A stretch of 64,000 bases of DNA from contig NC_087067.1 of assembly GCF_963678635.1 (NCBI RefSeq), positions 51,144,233 to 51,208,232 of the forward strand, read 5' to 3'. Of the stretch, positions 12,097 to 21,900 are shown piece by piece. Under the pieces are notes generated by a model that saw only the letters and a program-made list of their open reading frames with translations, ran no database searches and was not told the DNA's origin. Numbering within the stretch: the first letter of the stretch is position 1; each line of letters opens with the position of its first letter. Origin of the DNA: Symsagittifera roscoffensis (Eukaryota; Xenacoelomorpha; Acoela; Convolutidae). Position numbers and translations under genes: made by a program.

Positions 12097-13107
12097 TTAG
12101 TCGTCGGGGAAAAAACCGTGGGGGAAGATGTCGTGAATTAGTTCTGAAGTTGTTAGTAGTTTAGCTAAGATGCGGATGATATTTTTAGTTTGAAGCAGTG
12201 GCCAAAGCAATTGAAGTGCCTTGATAGTGGTTAGTTCTTCAGTGCCAACTGCAAACTCATAAGGTGTGTTTTGGATTAAGTTATATAATTTGTGATTGAA
12301 TTTAGTGTTGTGGATGAATTCTAAAATTGGGATTTCTATGGGTTGTACAAACTCGTGCGGGATAAGGAAGGGTCGGGATTCTTCGGCGTTGAAGGTCTTG
12401 GTGATGGGACAGAAGATGTACATTTGGGTTATGGGGTCATAATTACGAAGAATACCATGGAGGTTAGTGTCTTTAATACAATATGTGAAATTTAGGAAAA
12501 ATGGTGAAGTGTATTTGGAATTAATGAATTGAAAACGATGGTGTGGTTGTCTAGAGGGTGTGTGTAGGTCAAAGTGATTTTGGATGAAGCGATAATAACT
12601 ATATGTGTGGGTTTGTTTAGTGCGCAACATAATATCGTGTGAGCAGTGTAAATCTCTTTCGTGTGGTGCAAGGAAATGAAAGGTTAGTGAAAATATTTGG
12701 AAGCGTTCTTTAAAACTTTCGTATGCTTGTGTGTCTGTTAGTGCTTCTGAAATAATGTGATCAAACTTTCGGTCGAAGATGTTTAGTGTGAATGTATATG
12801 GTGTCTTGATGAAAAATTTCTCGGTAATTTGTGGATTAGCGAAGCGATCGTCGTCTAAGAATTGATCTTGGTTAGCTCTGATGATGTTGTGATCATAGTA
12901 TTCGAGTGTATATTCGTTAGCTCTAGGTGCAGTGTGTGTTTTTAGTGATTTTTTATATCCAACGTAAGTAAATTGTCTAGGTGTTAGTGGTGTAGTGAGT
13001 CGATATAGCATGTCCGTATTTCGCTCTATATCGATGTGAGTGTTAGATAAAGGTAAGCAAAGAGGGTTCGTGAAATGATAATATGAGGTCCAAGAGAGAG
13101 TAGGCAT
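12097..13107 (-). CDS. Accessory protein of the giant element, unknown function (336 aa from first ATG)
   Basis: An uninterrupted 336-codon frame and the last ORF before the 3' region. No motif I recognise; composition is that of a globular protein (many Phe/Tyr/His/Leu, few Gly), with no signal peptide or transmembrane segment. The frame is also open without any ATG for 111 codons upstream, to a TAA at 13,441-13,443, and that extension looks protein-like (Lys/Arg/Pro-rich, e.g. YRTFKRKFPNHPFPAKPG). The true product may therefore begin upstream. The extension overlaps the end of the 182-aa ORF by 88 nt and lies in its -1 frame, so frameshifting, splicing or a non-AUG start could produce a longer protein. 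It could be a matrix-like or regulatory protein; that is inference only. Confidence 0.75.
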   Translation of the reverse strand: MPTLSWTSYYHFTNPLCLPLSNTHIDIERNTDMLYRLTTPLTPRQFTYVGYKKSLKTHTAPRANEYTLEYYDHNIIRANQDQFLDDDRFANPQITEKFFIKTPYTFTLNIFDRKFDHIISEALTDTQAYESFKERFQIFSLTFHFLAPHERDLHCSHDIMLRTKQTHTYSYYRFIQNHFDLHTPSRQPHHRFQFINSKYTSPFFLNFTYCIKDTNLHGILRNYDPITQMYIFCPITKTFNAEESRPFLIPHEFVQPIEIPILEFIHNTKFNHKLYNLIQNTPYEFAVGTEELTTIKALQLLWPLLQTKNIIRILAKLLTTSELIHDIFPHGFFPDD

Positions 13108-13352
13108 TAAAACGTATTCATCTACGAAGTTGCGTGTTTCGTTAGTGTCGTGGGGGGTGTTTAAGGTGTATTGTGGGAATGAGGGTAAGGTGATGGCTAA
13201 AAATTCTTTTGTGTTAGTATGCTTGGGGTGGTTGATGTATTCACGGGCTGTTCCTGGTTTTGCTGGGAAAGGATGGTTGGGGAACTTTCTTTTAAAAGTG
13301 CGGTAAGCTCTATTAGTGTTGAGTGAAGATTCAGTTGATGTGGATGATGGTG

Positions 13353-13901
13353 CTAATAATTCAGTATAAGTTGAAGAGGGTGTAGAGGTAGGGGGTTGGA
13401 TGAATTTATTGTGGAGGAGATTTGGTTTATGGTTGGGGTATTAAGGTGGTAGGGTTGTTGTTGAAGGGTAATAAAATTATCTAGCTCTGGGGAGATTCGG
13501 GGGGTGTCTGGAGAATGAGATGATTGGTCAGAATGGTATGAGGAATAGGTTGGGGTAACTTGGGAAGCATAAGAGGGTGTGGGAGTAATTGGGTCAGGGT
13601 TATTGGATAATATGGGTTGAAAAGGGGGTTGAGAAAAATTAGAAGAGTTATGAAAATTATTGGATGGGGATGGTTCTGAGTCGGCGAATTCATCGGGGGT
13701 TTCAATATTCGGGTTATTTAGCTGTGAGATGGAGTATAATACTGAGATGTGTGAATTAGTGTCGGAATTCATGCCTGATGTTACATTACTAGATGGAAAA
13801 TCGGGTGGCGGAAAAGCAAAAAGTGGTATTATTGGGATTGGAGAGGTAAGATTGGTTGGGTGGGAATTTGATCGGTGTAGTGATCCAAGTTGGCGGCTCA
13901 T
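13353..13901 (-). CDS. Pro/Ser/Asn-rich small protein of the giant element (182 aa)
   Basis: The ATG at 13,901 overlaps the envelope-like ORF's TGA in the sequence ATGA (13,898-13,901), the layout used for coupled termination-reinitiation. The protein is almost wholly low complexity (Pro, Ser, Thr, Asn), without membrane segment or zinc motif, and is probably disordered. The last 88 nt overlap the upstream-open frame of the next ORF, which lies in the -1 frame. It may be the N-terminal disordered part of a fusion with that ORF, parallel to the ATG-less ORF at 16,504-17,637, which also has a Pro/Ser-rich first part. No family was recognised. Confidence 0.6.
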   Translation of the reverse strand: MSRQLGSLHRSNSHPTNLTSPIPIIPLFAFPPPDFPSSNVTSGMNSDTNSHISVLYSISQLNNPNIETPDEFADSEPSPSNNFHNSSNFSQPPFQPILSNNPDPITPTPSYASQVTPTYSSYHSDQSSHSPDTPRISPELDNFITLQQQPYHLNTPTINQISSTINSSNPLPLHPLQLILNY

Positions 13902-16516
13902 CGTGGGCTAAAAAAATGATTATTTTGAGACTGAAAAGCGGTGGTATGGGGTTGTTCAATAATTTGTTCATAAGTATTATCATCTTGTGACTGGTGTGTC
14001 ATTATATGTTGAATGGGACTTTGTGATGTGGTGAGTCGAAAATTTGGATTATGTGTGATGGCTAAGTTTCGAAAATTTCGTGGGACTAGGGATAGTGGAT
14101 GGTTATTTGGTAGGGCTGGTAATTGTGGTGCCGTTGGCGTTATGTCTACATTGTTATGTTCTTCGTCGTATGTATTTTGTCGTGTTGTTATTTTTGTGTT
14201 ATATTCTTTTATTTGTGCGTCTAAAAGAATTTTGTTTATAGATGTAGAAAAGATTCCAAAAAATCCTGCAAATAGTATGCGTGCTACACTTGCTTGTCTG
14301 TTTACTTGTGTGTGTATAGCACATGTGTTGTAGATTCCTTTTAAAAGTGAGAAAAGAAATCCAATAAAGTTAAACATTGCGTATAAAATAGTCAATTTTT
14401 CTAAGATGTAGTAGGGCCATCCTAGAAAATCGAGGATCTTATTTTTGAGTGTAACAAAGCTAAAAATGTTAATTGGTGATATATCTTGGGGACGGTATTT
14501 TTCACCGTTTAGATATATGTAATCTTTAATGTCCTTAAAATATCCGCTATAGTCTTGCGTGTAGATATCGGCAAATCCTGCGGTTTCTGCAAGTTTGCGT
14601 AAATTTTGGTCTATTGATTGTCTTTGTATAGTGTCCATTTGTGTTAATAATTCTTGGAATTGTTGTGTTCTAATGTGATGTTGAATATCTGATTTTGAAT
14701 AGATTCCTAATGATTGTAAGTCTATATTTGGGTTTCGAGCAATAGCGCGAATGCTTTCTGGTGAAAATTTTTTGAGTGATTGCATTAATGTGGGATATGG
14801 TGTGAGAAGATAATATTTATTTTCATCAGGGTTTAGTTGTACTACATTGTGGCTGTTTTCTGATCCACATGGGACTGCGGTATCCCAGAAATAGGTTCTT
14901 CGTGAAAGTGTATCCACGAAATGTACTTTATTCTTATAAAAGATAGGGATTCTTTTATAACATCGTTTATCTTCAAAAACGTATAGTGGTGATACTTTTT
15001 TAGTACAAGTATAAAACCATAAGATGTTTCCTTCATAGTCTAAAAAATTTGATCTATTTCCAGATAATAAGTATCCTGCATAGGGTATTTTTAATACTGC
15101 TAGTGCAAGTGATTGTAATATTTGTGTTCGTTCTAATTCGCATAATTGGTGTAGTGTTTCTAATTCGGAGAGTGACATTTCTTGAAAAATTCGGCTAATT
15201 GTATAATCTAGTTTCATATCTAAATGAATATCATAGTGGATATTACCGAAATATGTAGTATTCATTAGTGATAATTCTTGTAAGCGTGTGCTTCTGGTGT
15301 CATGGGGTTTTAGATGTCCACCAGGTTGTCCGTTGCTTTTTTCAAAATTAACTGGTATATAGGATGTTCCTTCGTTTAAAGGATGACCTGTGGCATATGG
15401 GTCGATTTTTATTTTTCCAGTGGTCATGTCGAATCCTTTTTCGTATTCAACTAATATTTCAGAGTATTGTGTTCTGTGAAGTGGATTCCTGTATTTACAT
15501 GCAAGTTCTGTTTCTTGATATATTTGAAAACGTGTCAATTTGTTTTCTATATTGTCTATGTTTCTAAAATTAGAACTTAGTTTTCGTGATGGATGGACTT
15601 GTTCATATGGAATTGATTGTATAAAATATTTTTCGTGAAACTTTATCATACGAGCGTGTATTTTTGCTACTTGAAATGTTGTACATGTATCTTCGGGGAA
15701 CCAAACAATTGTTGCTTGTGTTCTCGTTGTAGGGTCGCAATAACCTTGATCATTTTTACAAGGTAATCGGATTCCTTGATAGATCATTGTATTATCTGAT
15801 AAATCTCGTGTTAGTTGTATTTTTTCGAGTTGTATTTTCCAATCGAAAAACATTATTTCTTGGTATCCTTTATTTTTTGTGTCTGCTTTGCAGTTTGATG
15901 GGTCATTTATACCAATGTGTGGTATCCAATGTTTATCGTGTAGGTCATAGGTTAATCGTCCGTGTGCGCCGTTATACGGGTATTTTTCGTCTAGTTTTAT
16001 ATGTCCTTGGTGTCTTTCAAGTTGTGATTGATGTACAGAGTCTGAAAAAACTTGAAAATTAACTAATTTTCTTTGGGAGTTTTTATTTTGTGTGATGTTT
16101 AGTCTTAGTAATTCATTTTTACAATCGTCGGGATTGAGATGTAAAAGACGTTCTATATTACTTTGATAGAATGATTCATGGTCAAGTCGGTTTTTGTTTT
16201 CGTTCGAGACTTGTGAACAATGTACTTTCTTTTCGGAAAATGTTGCTGTGAATTTATAACCTGTAACTGTTGTTGCTCGGGCTTTTGAATAGAGTGTTGC
16301 TATTACATCTGTGGTTTCTATAGCTTGTGGTTCTGTTTCACATTGTGATACTTGATTTATTGCATATTTATGTAGTGTTTTTTGTTCATTTTCTTCACAA
16401 TCGTAATGTGTTACTAGTAAATCTTGTGGTCCTGTACGAGGAGAAGGGTTTATGTTTTGATTTGAGATTACTAGAAAAGGGAGTTGGAGAAAAATTAATA
16501 ATTTTAGAATATACAT
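13898..16516 (-). CDS. Envelope-like glycoprotein of the giant element (872 aa)
   Basis: The frame starts MYILKLLIFLQLPFLV, a good signal peptide. A large cysteine-containing ectodomain follows, with possible N-glycosylation sequons (NIT, NTT, GNRS). A strong hydrophobic segment lies near residues 705-722 (YAMFNFIGFLFSLL) and a second near 742-762. A tail of about 110 residues is Asn/Gln/His/Thr-rich. Position after pol and membrane topology fit a retroviral-type envelope. A central block with a GNRS motif, conserved aromatics and a CYKRIPIFY segment recalls glycoproteins of negative-strand chuvirus-type viruses, which are known to have been captured by arthropod LTR elements. That resemblance is from impression, not alignment, and other class I or III fusogens remain possible. 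No basic furin-type cleavage site was noticed. Its ATG overlaps the preceding ATG-less frame by 13 nt and its stop overlaps the next ATG. Confidence 0.8.
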   Translation of the reverse strand: MYILKLLIFLQLPFLVISNQNINPSPRTGPQDLLVTHYDCEENEQKTLHKYAINQVSQCETEPQAIETTDVIATLYSKARATTVTGYKFTATFSEKKVHCSQVSNENKNRLDHESFYQSNIERLLHLNPDDCKNELLRLNITQNKNSQRKLVNFQVFSDSVHQSQLERHQGHIKLDEKYPYNGAHGRLTYDLHDKHWIPHIGINDPSNCKADTKNKGYQEIMFFDWKIQLEKIQLTRDLSDNTMIYQGIRLPCKNDQGYCDPTTRTQATIVWFPEDTCTTFQVAKIHARMIKFHEKYFIQSIPYEQVHPSRKLSSNFRNIDNIENKLTRFQIYQETELACKYRNPLHRTQYSEILVEYEKGFDMTTGKIKIDPYATGHPLNEGTSYIPVNFEKSNGQPGGHLKPHDTRSTRLQELSLMNTTYFGNIHYDIHLDMKLDYTISRIFQEMSLSELETLHQLCELERTQILQSLALAVLKIPYAGYLLSGNRSNFLDYEGNILWFYTCTKKVSPLYVFEDKRCYKRIPIFYKNKVHFVDTLSRRTYFWDTAVPCGSENSHNVVQLNPDENKYYLLTPYPTLMQSLKKFSPESIRAIARNPNIDLQSLGIYSKSDIQHHIRTQQFQELLTQMDTIQRQSIDQNLRKLAETAGFADIYTQDYSGYFKDIKDYIYLNGEKYRPQDISPINIFSFVTLKNKILDFLGWPYYILEKLTILYAMFNFIGFLFSLLKGIYNTCAIHTQVNRQASVARILFAGFFGIFSTSINKILLDAQIKEYNTKITTRQNTYDEEHNNVDITPTAPQLPALPNNHPLSLVPRNFRNLAITHNPNFRLTTSQSPIQHIMTHQSQDDNTYEQIIEQPHTTAFQSQNNHFFSPR

Positions 16517-17637
16517 GTGTATGATAATCCTGAGTATGGATTATAAAATGTAATGTAGCCAATTGTGTTTTTGGTATATCTGTCGTATTTGTATATTACT
16601 TCAGTAGTTATAAACGGTGGTGGTAGTGATTGAGCTGTTATGTTAGGTGGATTTAATGGGTAGGGATGTTGGGTAATATTATTTAACTTAACTGTGATTT
16701 CAAACTTTAATTGTAAACTGTTTTGTTGGAGTATTTGAATATTGTGATCACGGATATCGTTGTGAATATCTTGGCGATATTGTAATCTATTAAGTGCCCA
16801 GTTATGAAGGCGGTTACTTTCTTGATGTTGTCCAAATAGTGGTGGAGGTGCTGTGAATGTATTCCAATCTAGTCTTAAAGGAATATTTATTGATGATTGT
16901 TCTCGATATCTGGCTTCGAGATTATTTGGAAAGTTTAAGTTAAAGGGTGGTGGTGAAAACTGGCTTATTGATGGTGTTGATGGTAGTGATAATGTTTCTG
17001 GTAGTGATGAGGATGTTGTTGTATCCGTAGAAATATCTATGGGGTCATTGACTAAATTTGGTTCACCTTGTGTAAATGAATGTGTAGTCCAATATGGTAG
17101 TCGCGATGCCTGGTTTGGGGGGTTAAAGGGATTTTCACGTATTTGCTCAGATGTTGGTGTTGAACCTAAGTAATCTGATGGTAGGCTTGAGGTGCTACGT
17201 TGTGAAAGAAGCGTAGGGGTTTCTGGTAATATACCAATGGGGTTTTCTGGAGTGTTTTGTGATGGGGATTGAGGTATATCAAAATGAACTCGGGGAGTTT
17301 GAAAATTTCTGTTTCGTCGAGGATGTATAATTTGTCTATTTATTTCGACTGTATTTTGGTTTTGACTAGAATTTCTTATTCTACTTAGTTCTTGTGGTAG
17401 TGTTGGGTATAGGTTATATGTTGGTTCGCTTAAAGGTGCTTGTCGTTGAACTGGTTCTAGTGGTTCTGATAAACGAGTATGTCGTTCTTCAAAAGTGTAT
17501 GGATTGTCTTGAAAAGAAATTCGTGTAGACGTTTGAGGATTTTGAGTAGTTGAAGGTGGTGTTTGGTTATCTTGGGATGATGTCGGTGAAGACTGATTCT
17601 GTGACTGTTGGGTAGCAATTTTTGATGGTTTTTTGAA
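16504..17637 (-). CDS. 377-codon open frame without any ATG (giant element)
   Basis: Reading the minus strand from TTC at 17,637 gives 377 sense codons to a TAA at 16,504-16,506. I found no methionine codon in it. Two in-frame TAA codons lie immediately upstream. The first about 250 residues are Pro/Ser/Thr/Gln/Asn-rich; the last about 130 look globular (e.g. SINIPLRLDWNTFTAPPPLF). Near its start is A_AAA_AAC (17,634-17,628), a classical -1 slippery heptamer. Relative to the 62-aa ORF upstream this frame is -1, but that ORF's TAA lies 12 nt before the heptamer, so simple frameshifting is blocked. A spliced subgenomic mRNA supplying the AUG, stop readthrough plus slippage, or a non-AUG start are alternatives. 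The sense strand is G-poor, which lowers TGA and TAG frequency, but 377 codons without a stop is still notable. Function unknown. Confidence 0.6.
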   Translation of the reverse strand, partial: FKKPSKIATQQSQNQSSPTSSQDNQTPPSTTQNPQTSTRISFQDNPYTFEERHTRLSEPLEPVQRQAPLSEPTYNLYPTLPQELSRIRNSSQNQNTVEINRQIIHPRRNRNFQTPRVHFDIPQSPSQNTPENPIGILPETPTLLSQRSTSSLPSDYLGSTPTSEQIRENPFNPPNQASRLPYWTTHSFTQGEPNLVNDPIDISTDTTTSSSLPETLSLPSTPSISQFSPPPFNLNFPNNLEARYREQSSINIPLRLDWNTFTAPPPLFGQHQESNRLHNWALNRLQYRQDIHNDIRDHNIQILQQNSLQLKFEITVKLNNITQHPYPLNPPNITAQSLPPPFITTEVIYKYDRYTKNTIGYITFYNPYSGLSYTCIF

Positions 17638-17645
17638 TTATTACT

Positions 17646-17834
17646 TTAGTGAGAAATTTTGTGTTTATTATAATATTCTTCCAAAAAAAGAATTAGAAGG
17701 ACTGTTGCTAGGGCAAATGTGAGGATTGCTTTCTTTATACATTTACAGATGGTCAAAATGAGGGATGAAAAAAATGTTATGAAAATTACAAACAATAAAA
17801 AAATATCGGTTCTACTGAAAATTGTTCGTATCAT
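17646..17834 (-). CDS. Small membrane protein of the giant element (62 aa)
   Basis: The ATG at 17,834 overlaps the previous ORF's TGA as ATGA. The protein has two hydrophobic stretches (IFLLFVIFITFFSSLILTI and ILTFALATVLLILFLE) separated by a short basic turn (KCIKK), as in a two-pass membrane protein or viroporin. It ends in a short charged tail. No family was recognised. AT-rich sequence encodes hydrophobic residues easily, so length alone is weak evidence; the coupled overlap is the stronger argument. Confidence 0.5.
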   Translation of the reverse strand: MIRTIFSRTDIFLLFVIFITFFSSLILTICKCIKKAILTFALATVLLILFLEEYYNKHKISH

Positions 17835-18061
17835 TTAGACAAGTTGTTAAAATCGTACCTGTGGATATATTCAAGGGTTTTGGAAAGTTGGAGGAATAGT
17901 TCGAGTAGAGTGTAGAAAATTAAAAAAATGTTACAAAAAATGATTAGGATTATTAGAAAAGATTCAAGTATATCAAAAAGAAATATTATAAAGGCTTCAA
18001 GTATTGAAAAAAAATGTTTAAAATTTATAAGTATTTGAGCAACTGTTTGAGAGAAGAGCAT
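17831..18061 (-). CDS. Small membrane protein of the giant element (76 aa)
   Basis: First ORF after the pol-env spacer. It has a long hydrophobic central region (AFIIFLFDILESFLIILIIF and following) that could span the membrane once or twice, with polar ends. Its TGA stop overlaps the ATG of the next small membrane ORF by four nucleotides. The pair may form a translationally coupled unit read from a subgenomic RNA. Function unknown; a viroporin-like or envelope-accessory role is a guess from topology. Confidence 0.5.
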   Translation of the reverse strand: MLFSQTVAQILINFKHFFSILEAFIIFLFDILESFLIILIIFCNIFLIFYTLLELFLQLSKTLEYIHRYDFNNLSK

Positions 18062-18934
18062 TTAAGAAATGATCTCTTGGTCGAATATTTTTTGCTGTTT
18101 GAGGCGATTTTCTAGTGTGGTCGAATTATTTGTTGGTTTTTTGACAAGTGGGTTGAGTTTTGTAAAAAATTGTTGGGGGCAATTTTCATGGTGACTGGGA
18201 GGTCGTCTTTTTCTTTATTTTTGTTTGTCAAATGATCCGGGGTATGGTGAGATTTTTATACTTTAGGCTAATTAAAATCTTCATTTTGTTACTTTAGGCT
18301 AAGTTATCAAATTTGTTTTGGGGGTATTCGTGGTCTGAGTTGGGGAAATATTGTTGATCTTTGGGTTATTAGATAAGGGAGGGGTACGGTATTATGGTGA
18401 TATTTATTTTATTTGTCAAGTTGGAGTGATTTGCTTATTTTTGACCTGGAGGTTGTAAAGTTATAGTTAGAGATGTGCCTGGAGTTCTAGATTATTCGTC
18501 TAATTGATCTTAGTTTGAGTTAGAGAAAGTGGCGGATTGGATGAATCCTATTGGTCTATTTTGAACTAGAATTATTGCGTACTTGTGAGCATGTTATTTT
18601 GAAAAATTGAAATGAAAAATGTTACGGAGGTTTCAAGATTGTGAAGTATGAAATCTTAAAATTACTTTTTAAATTCTACTTTCTTTAATATTTTAGATTG
18701 GGGGATGAACATTTTGTAGTTTTTACGTGGTTGATTTCGGAGTCTTGTTGTTTTTCTATGTTCAGATTTGTCTATTTCTTCTTGGGGTATTATTTGTTCT
18801 GTCATTTTTCTATTTTTTCTTTGTTTTGGAGATTCTTTATGGTTTTGTGTATTGTTTTTGGTGGCGGTTGGTTTTGTGTTTTGATTTTCGGTGGGGTTAT
18901 CATTTTGTTCTGTGTTTTTCAGATGTGGTTCATT
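18062..18934 (-). other. Pol-to-envelope spacer of the giant element
   Basis: About 870 nt without a supported minus-strand ORF. A 13-nt motif (TTAGCCTAAAGTA on the sense strand) occurs twice, at 18,259-18,271 and 18,290-18,302. Retroviruses and errantiviruses often place splice acceptors or subgenomic signals here; I cannot assign one. Confidence 0.4.
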
Positions 18935-21900
18935 TTAAATGATTTTTAATCCTGTGAAAGAATATAATTGAGTTAATTCGCGGAGTGCGTATTCTTTTGG
19001 GTAATAAGGTAATAGGTTGTTTCGATGTTGAACGATTTCTTTTGTGTTTGAGTCGGTAATTTTATATGTGACATCAGTGGGTTTTGCAATTATTTGGTAT
19101 GGTCCTTTTCGAAGGGGTTGTAATTTTTTAGAAATTCCTTTTTGTGTATTAAAATTAGGTATTAAAACAAATGTTCCAATTTTTAATTCGGAGGCTGGTG
19201 TAAAACGTGAATTGATTTGTTCATTAATGTTTTGTCTTTGTAATAACTTTTTTGTTATTTTTTGATAAATTTCATTGTGTTTTTTATCTCTATTTAGAAT
19301 CCATTCGGTGTGTGTACCGGAGGCTAGTTTAAGAATTTGTGGGTGATGAAAATGATCTTCATCGTGTGTATGTAAAGGTAGGTTATAACAAATTGAGTCT
19401 TTATTTGGTTGACAATAACCTTGTGCGTTTTTATGAGAATTTGCTGTAAACATTATTGGTTTGCGTGGCTTTTGGTTAAAAACCATTTCGTATGGTGACA
19501 TTCCTAAAGTTGTCGTAATTTGTGAATTATATGCTAAGGGAAATAATTTTACATCTGCTGACCATTCGGTATATTTTGTATCATTTCCGTTGATGATACA
19601 TCTAAGATATTCTTGTAATGAACGGTTCATACCTTCGACTAAGCCGTTTGTCCAAGGTGCATGAGATGTACGTGGTTTGTGTTTAATGTTATATAAATGA
19701 CATAGTGTGATAATTTCATTATTTATGAATTCTGTACCGTTGTCTGTAACTAAAATTTCTGGTAGTCCGAATTTTGCTATCCAGTGTTCATAGAGTGTTG
19801 TGTAAGCGTAATAAGCGTTACAATGTGGTACTGGGTTAAGTGCTACATAATGTGTAAATGCGTCAACAATTACCATAATGTAGGAGTTTCCTTCTGATGA
19901 GGGTGAAATTGGTCCTTTAGTATCAAATGAGATACGATGATTAAAGTACAAACTTTGTCCTTTAAAATCTTGTTTTTGTGCTATTTGTTTTTGATTTGGG
20001 TAAGGTTTATTTAGTTGACATACTATACAGTCATTGCATAGTACTTTTATCCAAATTGGTGCATTTGGGAAGTAAAAATTTTGTATAAAGTTTGAATATG
20101 TTTTTTCTGATCCAGAGTGTCCTTTAATATTTTGTGTATGTGAAATATTAAAAGCTATAAGAATCATACTTATAGGGAGACATGGAACTGTAGATTCATT
20201 CAGGTTATACTCTAAAAGGTCTGTATTTTCGTTAATTGTTGTATTATTGAATTTTCGAAAATATCGGAGGAGTGTTTTGTTTCCTAGAATGGTTGAATCT
20301 GCTTTGATAGGTTTAGTTTTATATTTGTGCCATGATTTCAGTTGTCGAATTACTGGGTCAAGGTTTTGATATTGTTTCAGTGTTGAAATTGTAATTGTTT
20401 CTGTTGGGGGGAGAAAAATGTTTTCGATTTCTAATTTAGATAAGGGTATTGTGTCAAGTGGGTCGTGAAGGTCAAAAACTTGATTTATTGTGTACTTTGA
20501 ATCATTTGTTTGTGGTCCTGATAAATTTATTTTATCAGTTAAATCTTCTTTTTCAATTAGTGGAAAATGGTCTTTCTTAGGCGGGTGTTGTTTTGTTCGT
20601 TTTTGTTGAGTGTTATTTTTTATCCATTGAGAATATGGGATTGGTTTAAAAGTTGATGTTCCAAGTAAATCAACTTCATAATGATTATTTTGACAATCTA
20701 AATAAAGTGGGAAATGTTGTAAACTATTTATTTGTGATTGTTCAATATCAGTTTTTACTGCATATTTGCATTCCAATCGGGGTGATGTTTCGTTTTCTGC
20801 AAGGTAGAATTTTATGTTTTTGGGTATTTCAACTGTTGTTTTTCGTGTAAGTAATTCAGGTGGTGTATTTCGACTTAAGGTGTCTGGTAATGCAAGATTT
20901 TTTCCTGCAGTCCAAACTATATGTAAGTTTGGAAATTTCATTAGAATTAGTTGAAATCTATAAACTCGGTGGTTTGGGTTAGATTTTTGTGTAAAGAGAA
21001 AGATGATTGGTTTATGGTCTGTGAATAGAACTGTTGGATGTTTTGATCCAAGTATCAGAAATTCATATTCTGTCAGTGTATATATTATGGCTGTACATTC
21101 TCGCATTAGAGTTGAGAGTCGTAGCTCTGCTTGAGTGAATAATCGAGAATTTGCTGATATGAGGTTCATTTTATTTGTACCATTATGTGATTGTAATAGT
21201 GCTGCACCGATGCCAAAGTTCGAAGCATCGCACATTGCATAAAATGGTTGATTTGAATCTGGAATTGTGTTTGAAATTTGTTCAGTTAAAAGTTTCTTTA
21301 TTTCTTCAAATCGTGTTTGATGTTCTGTGTTCCATTCAAAATTATTTTGTTGTCTAAGGATGTTATAAAATGGTCGTAGATATAATTGCATTTTATAAAC
21401 ATATTTACTTAAAAAGTTTAACATTCCAAGAAATTCTTGGATTTTCTTTTTATTTGTTGGTGGTTGAAGTTTTTGAATAGCGTCAATGCGTGATTTCAAT
21501 GGAGTGATTGTTTTTCTTTCTATATTATGTCCTAAGAATTTAACTCTTGTCAAAAAGAAGTGTGATTTATCGGGGGCGGCCTTCAGATTTTCGTTCTGAA
21601 GTATTTGGTGATATTTTTCTAAAACATTGAACATCTCGTCTTTTGTTTGTGATTGCATAAAAACATCGTCTAAATAGGTGATTGCGTTTTTCTTGAGTAT
21701 TAGTGGTCTAAAAATTTTGCTCATAAAAGCTGAAAATGCTGCTGGTCCTATGGATATTCCATAGAATAAGCGGTTGAATTCATATTGTTGATTTCCTATA
21801 ACAAATTGTGTTAAACGTCGTGATTGTTCATCTAGTGGCATTTGATTGTATGCACTATTCATATCGGCGGTTGTAAAGTATTTGCCGTTTATTTTTGTTA

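Noticed and set aside
17646-17834. Simple -1 frameshift from the 62-aa ORF into the ATG-less frame
   Set aside because: The 62-aa ORF stops at 17,646-17,648 before the slippery heptamer, and the other frame only opens at 17,637; there is no overlap for a simple shift.
18698-18949. Hydrophobic plus-strand ORFs, and others antisense to the giant element
   Set aside because: They are products of the T/G-rich plus strand opposite real minus-strand genes or the spacer.
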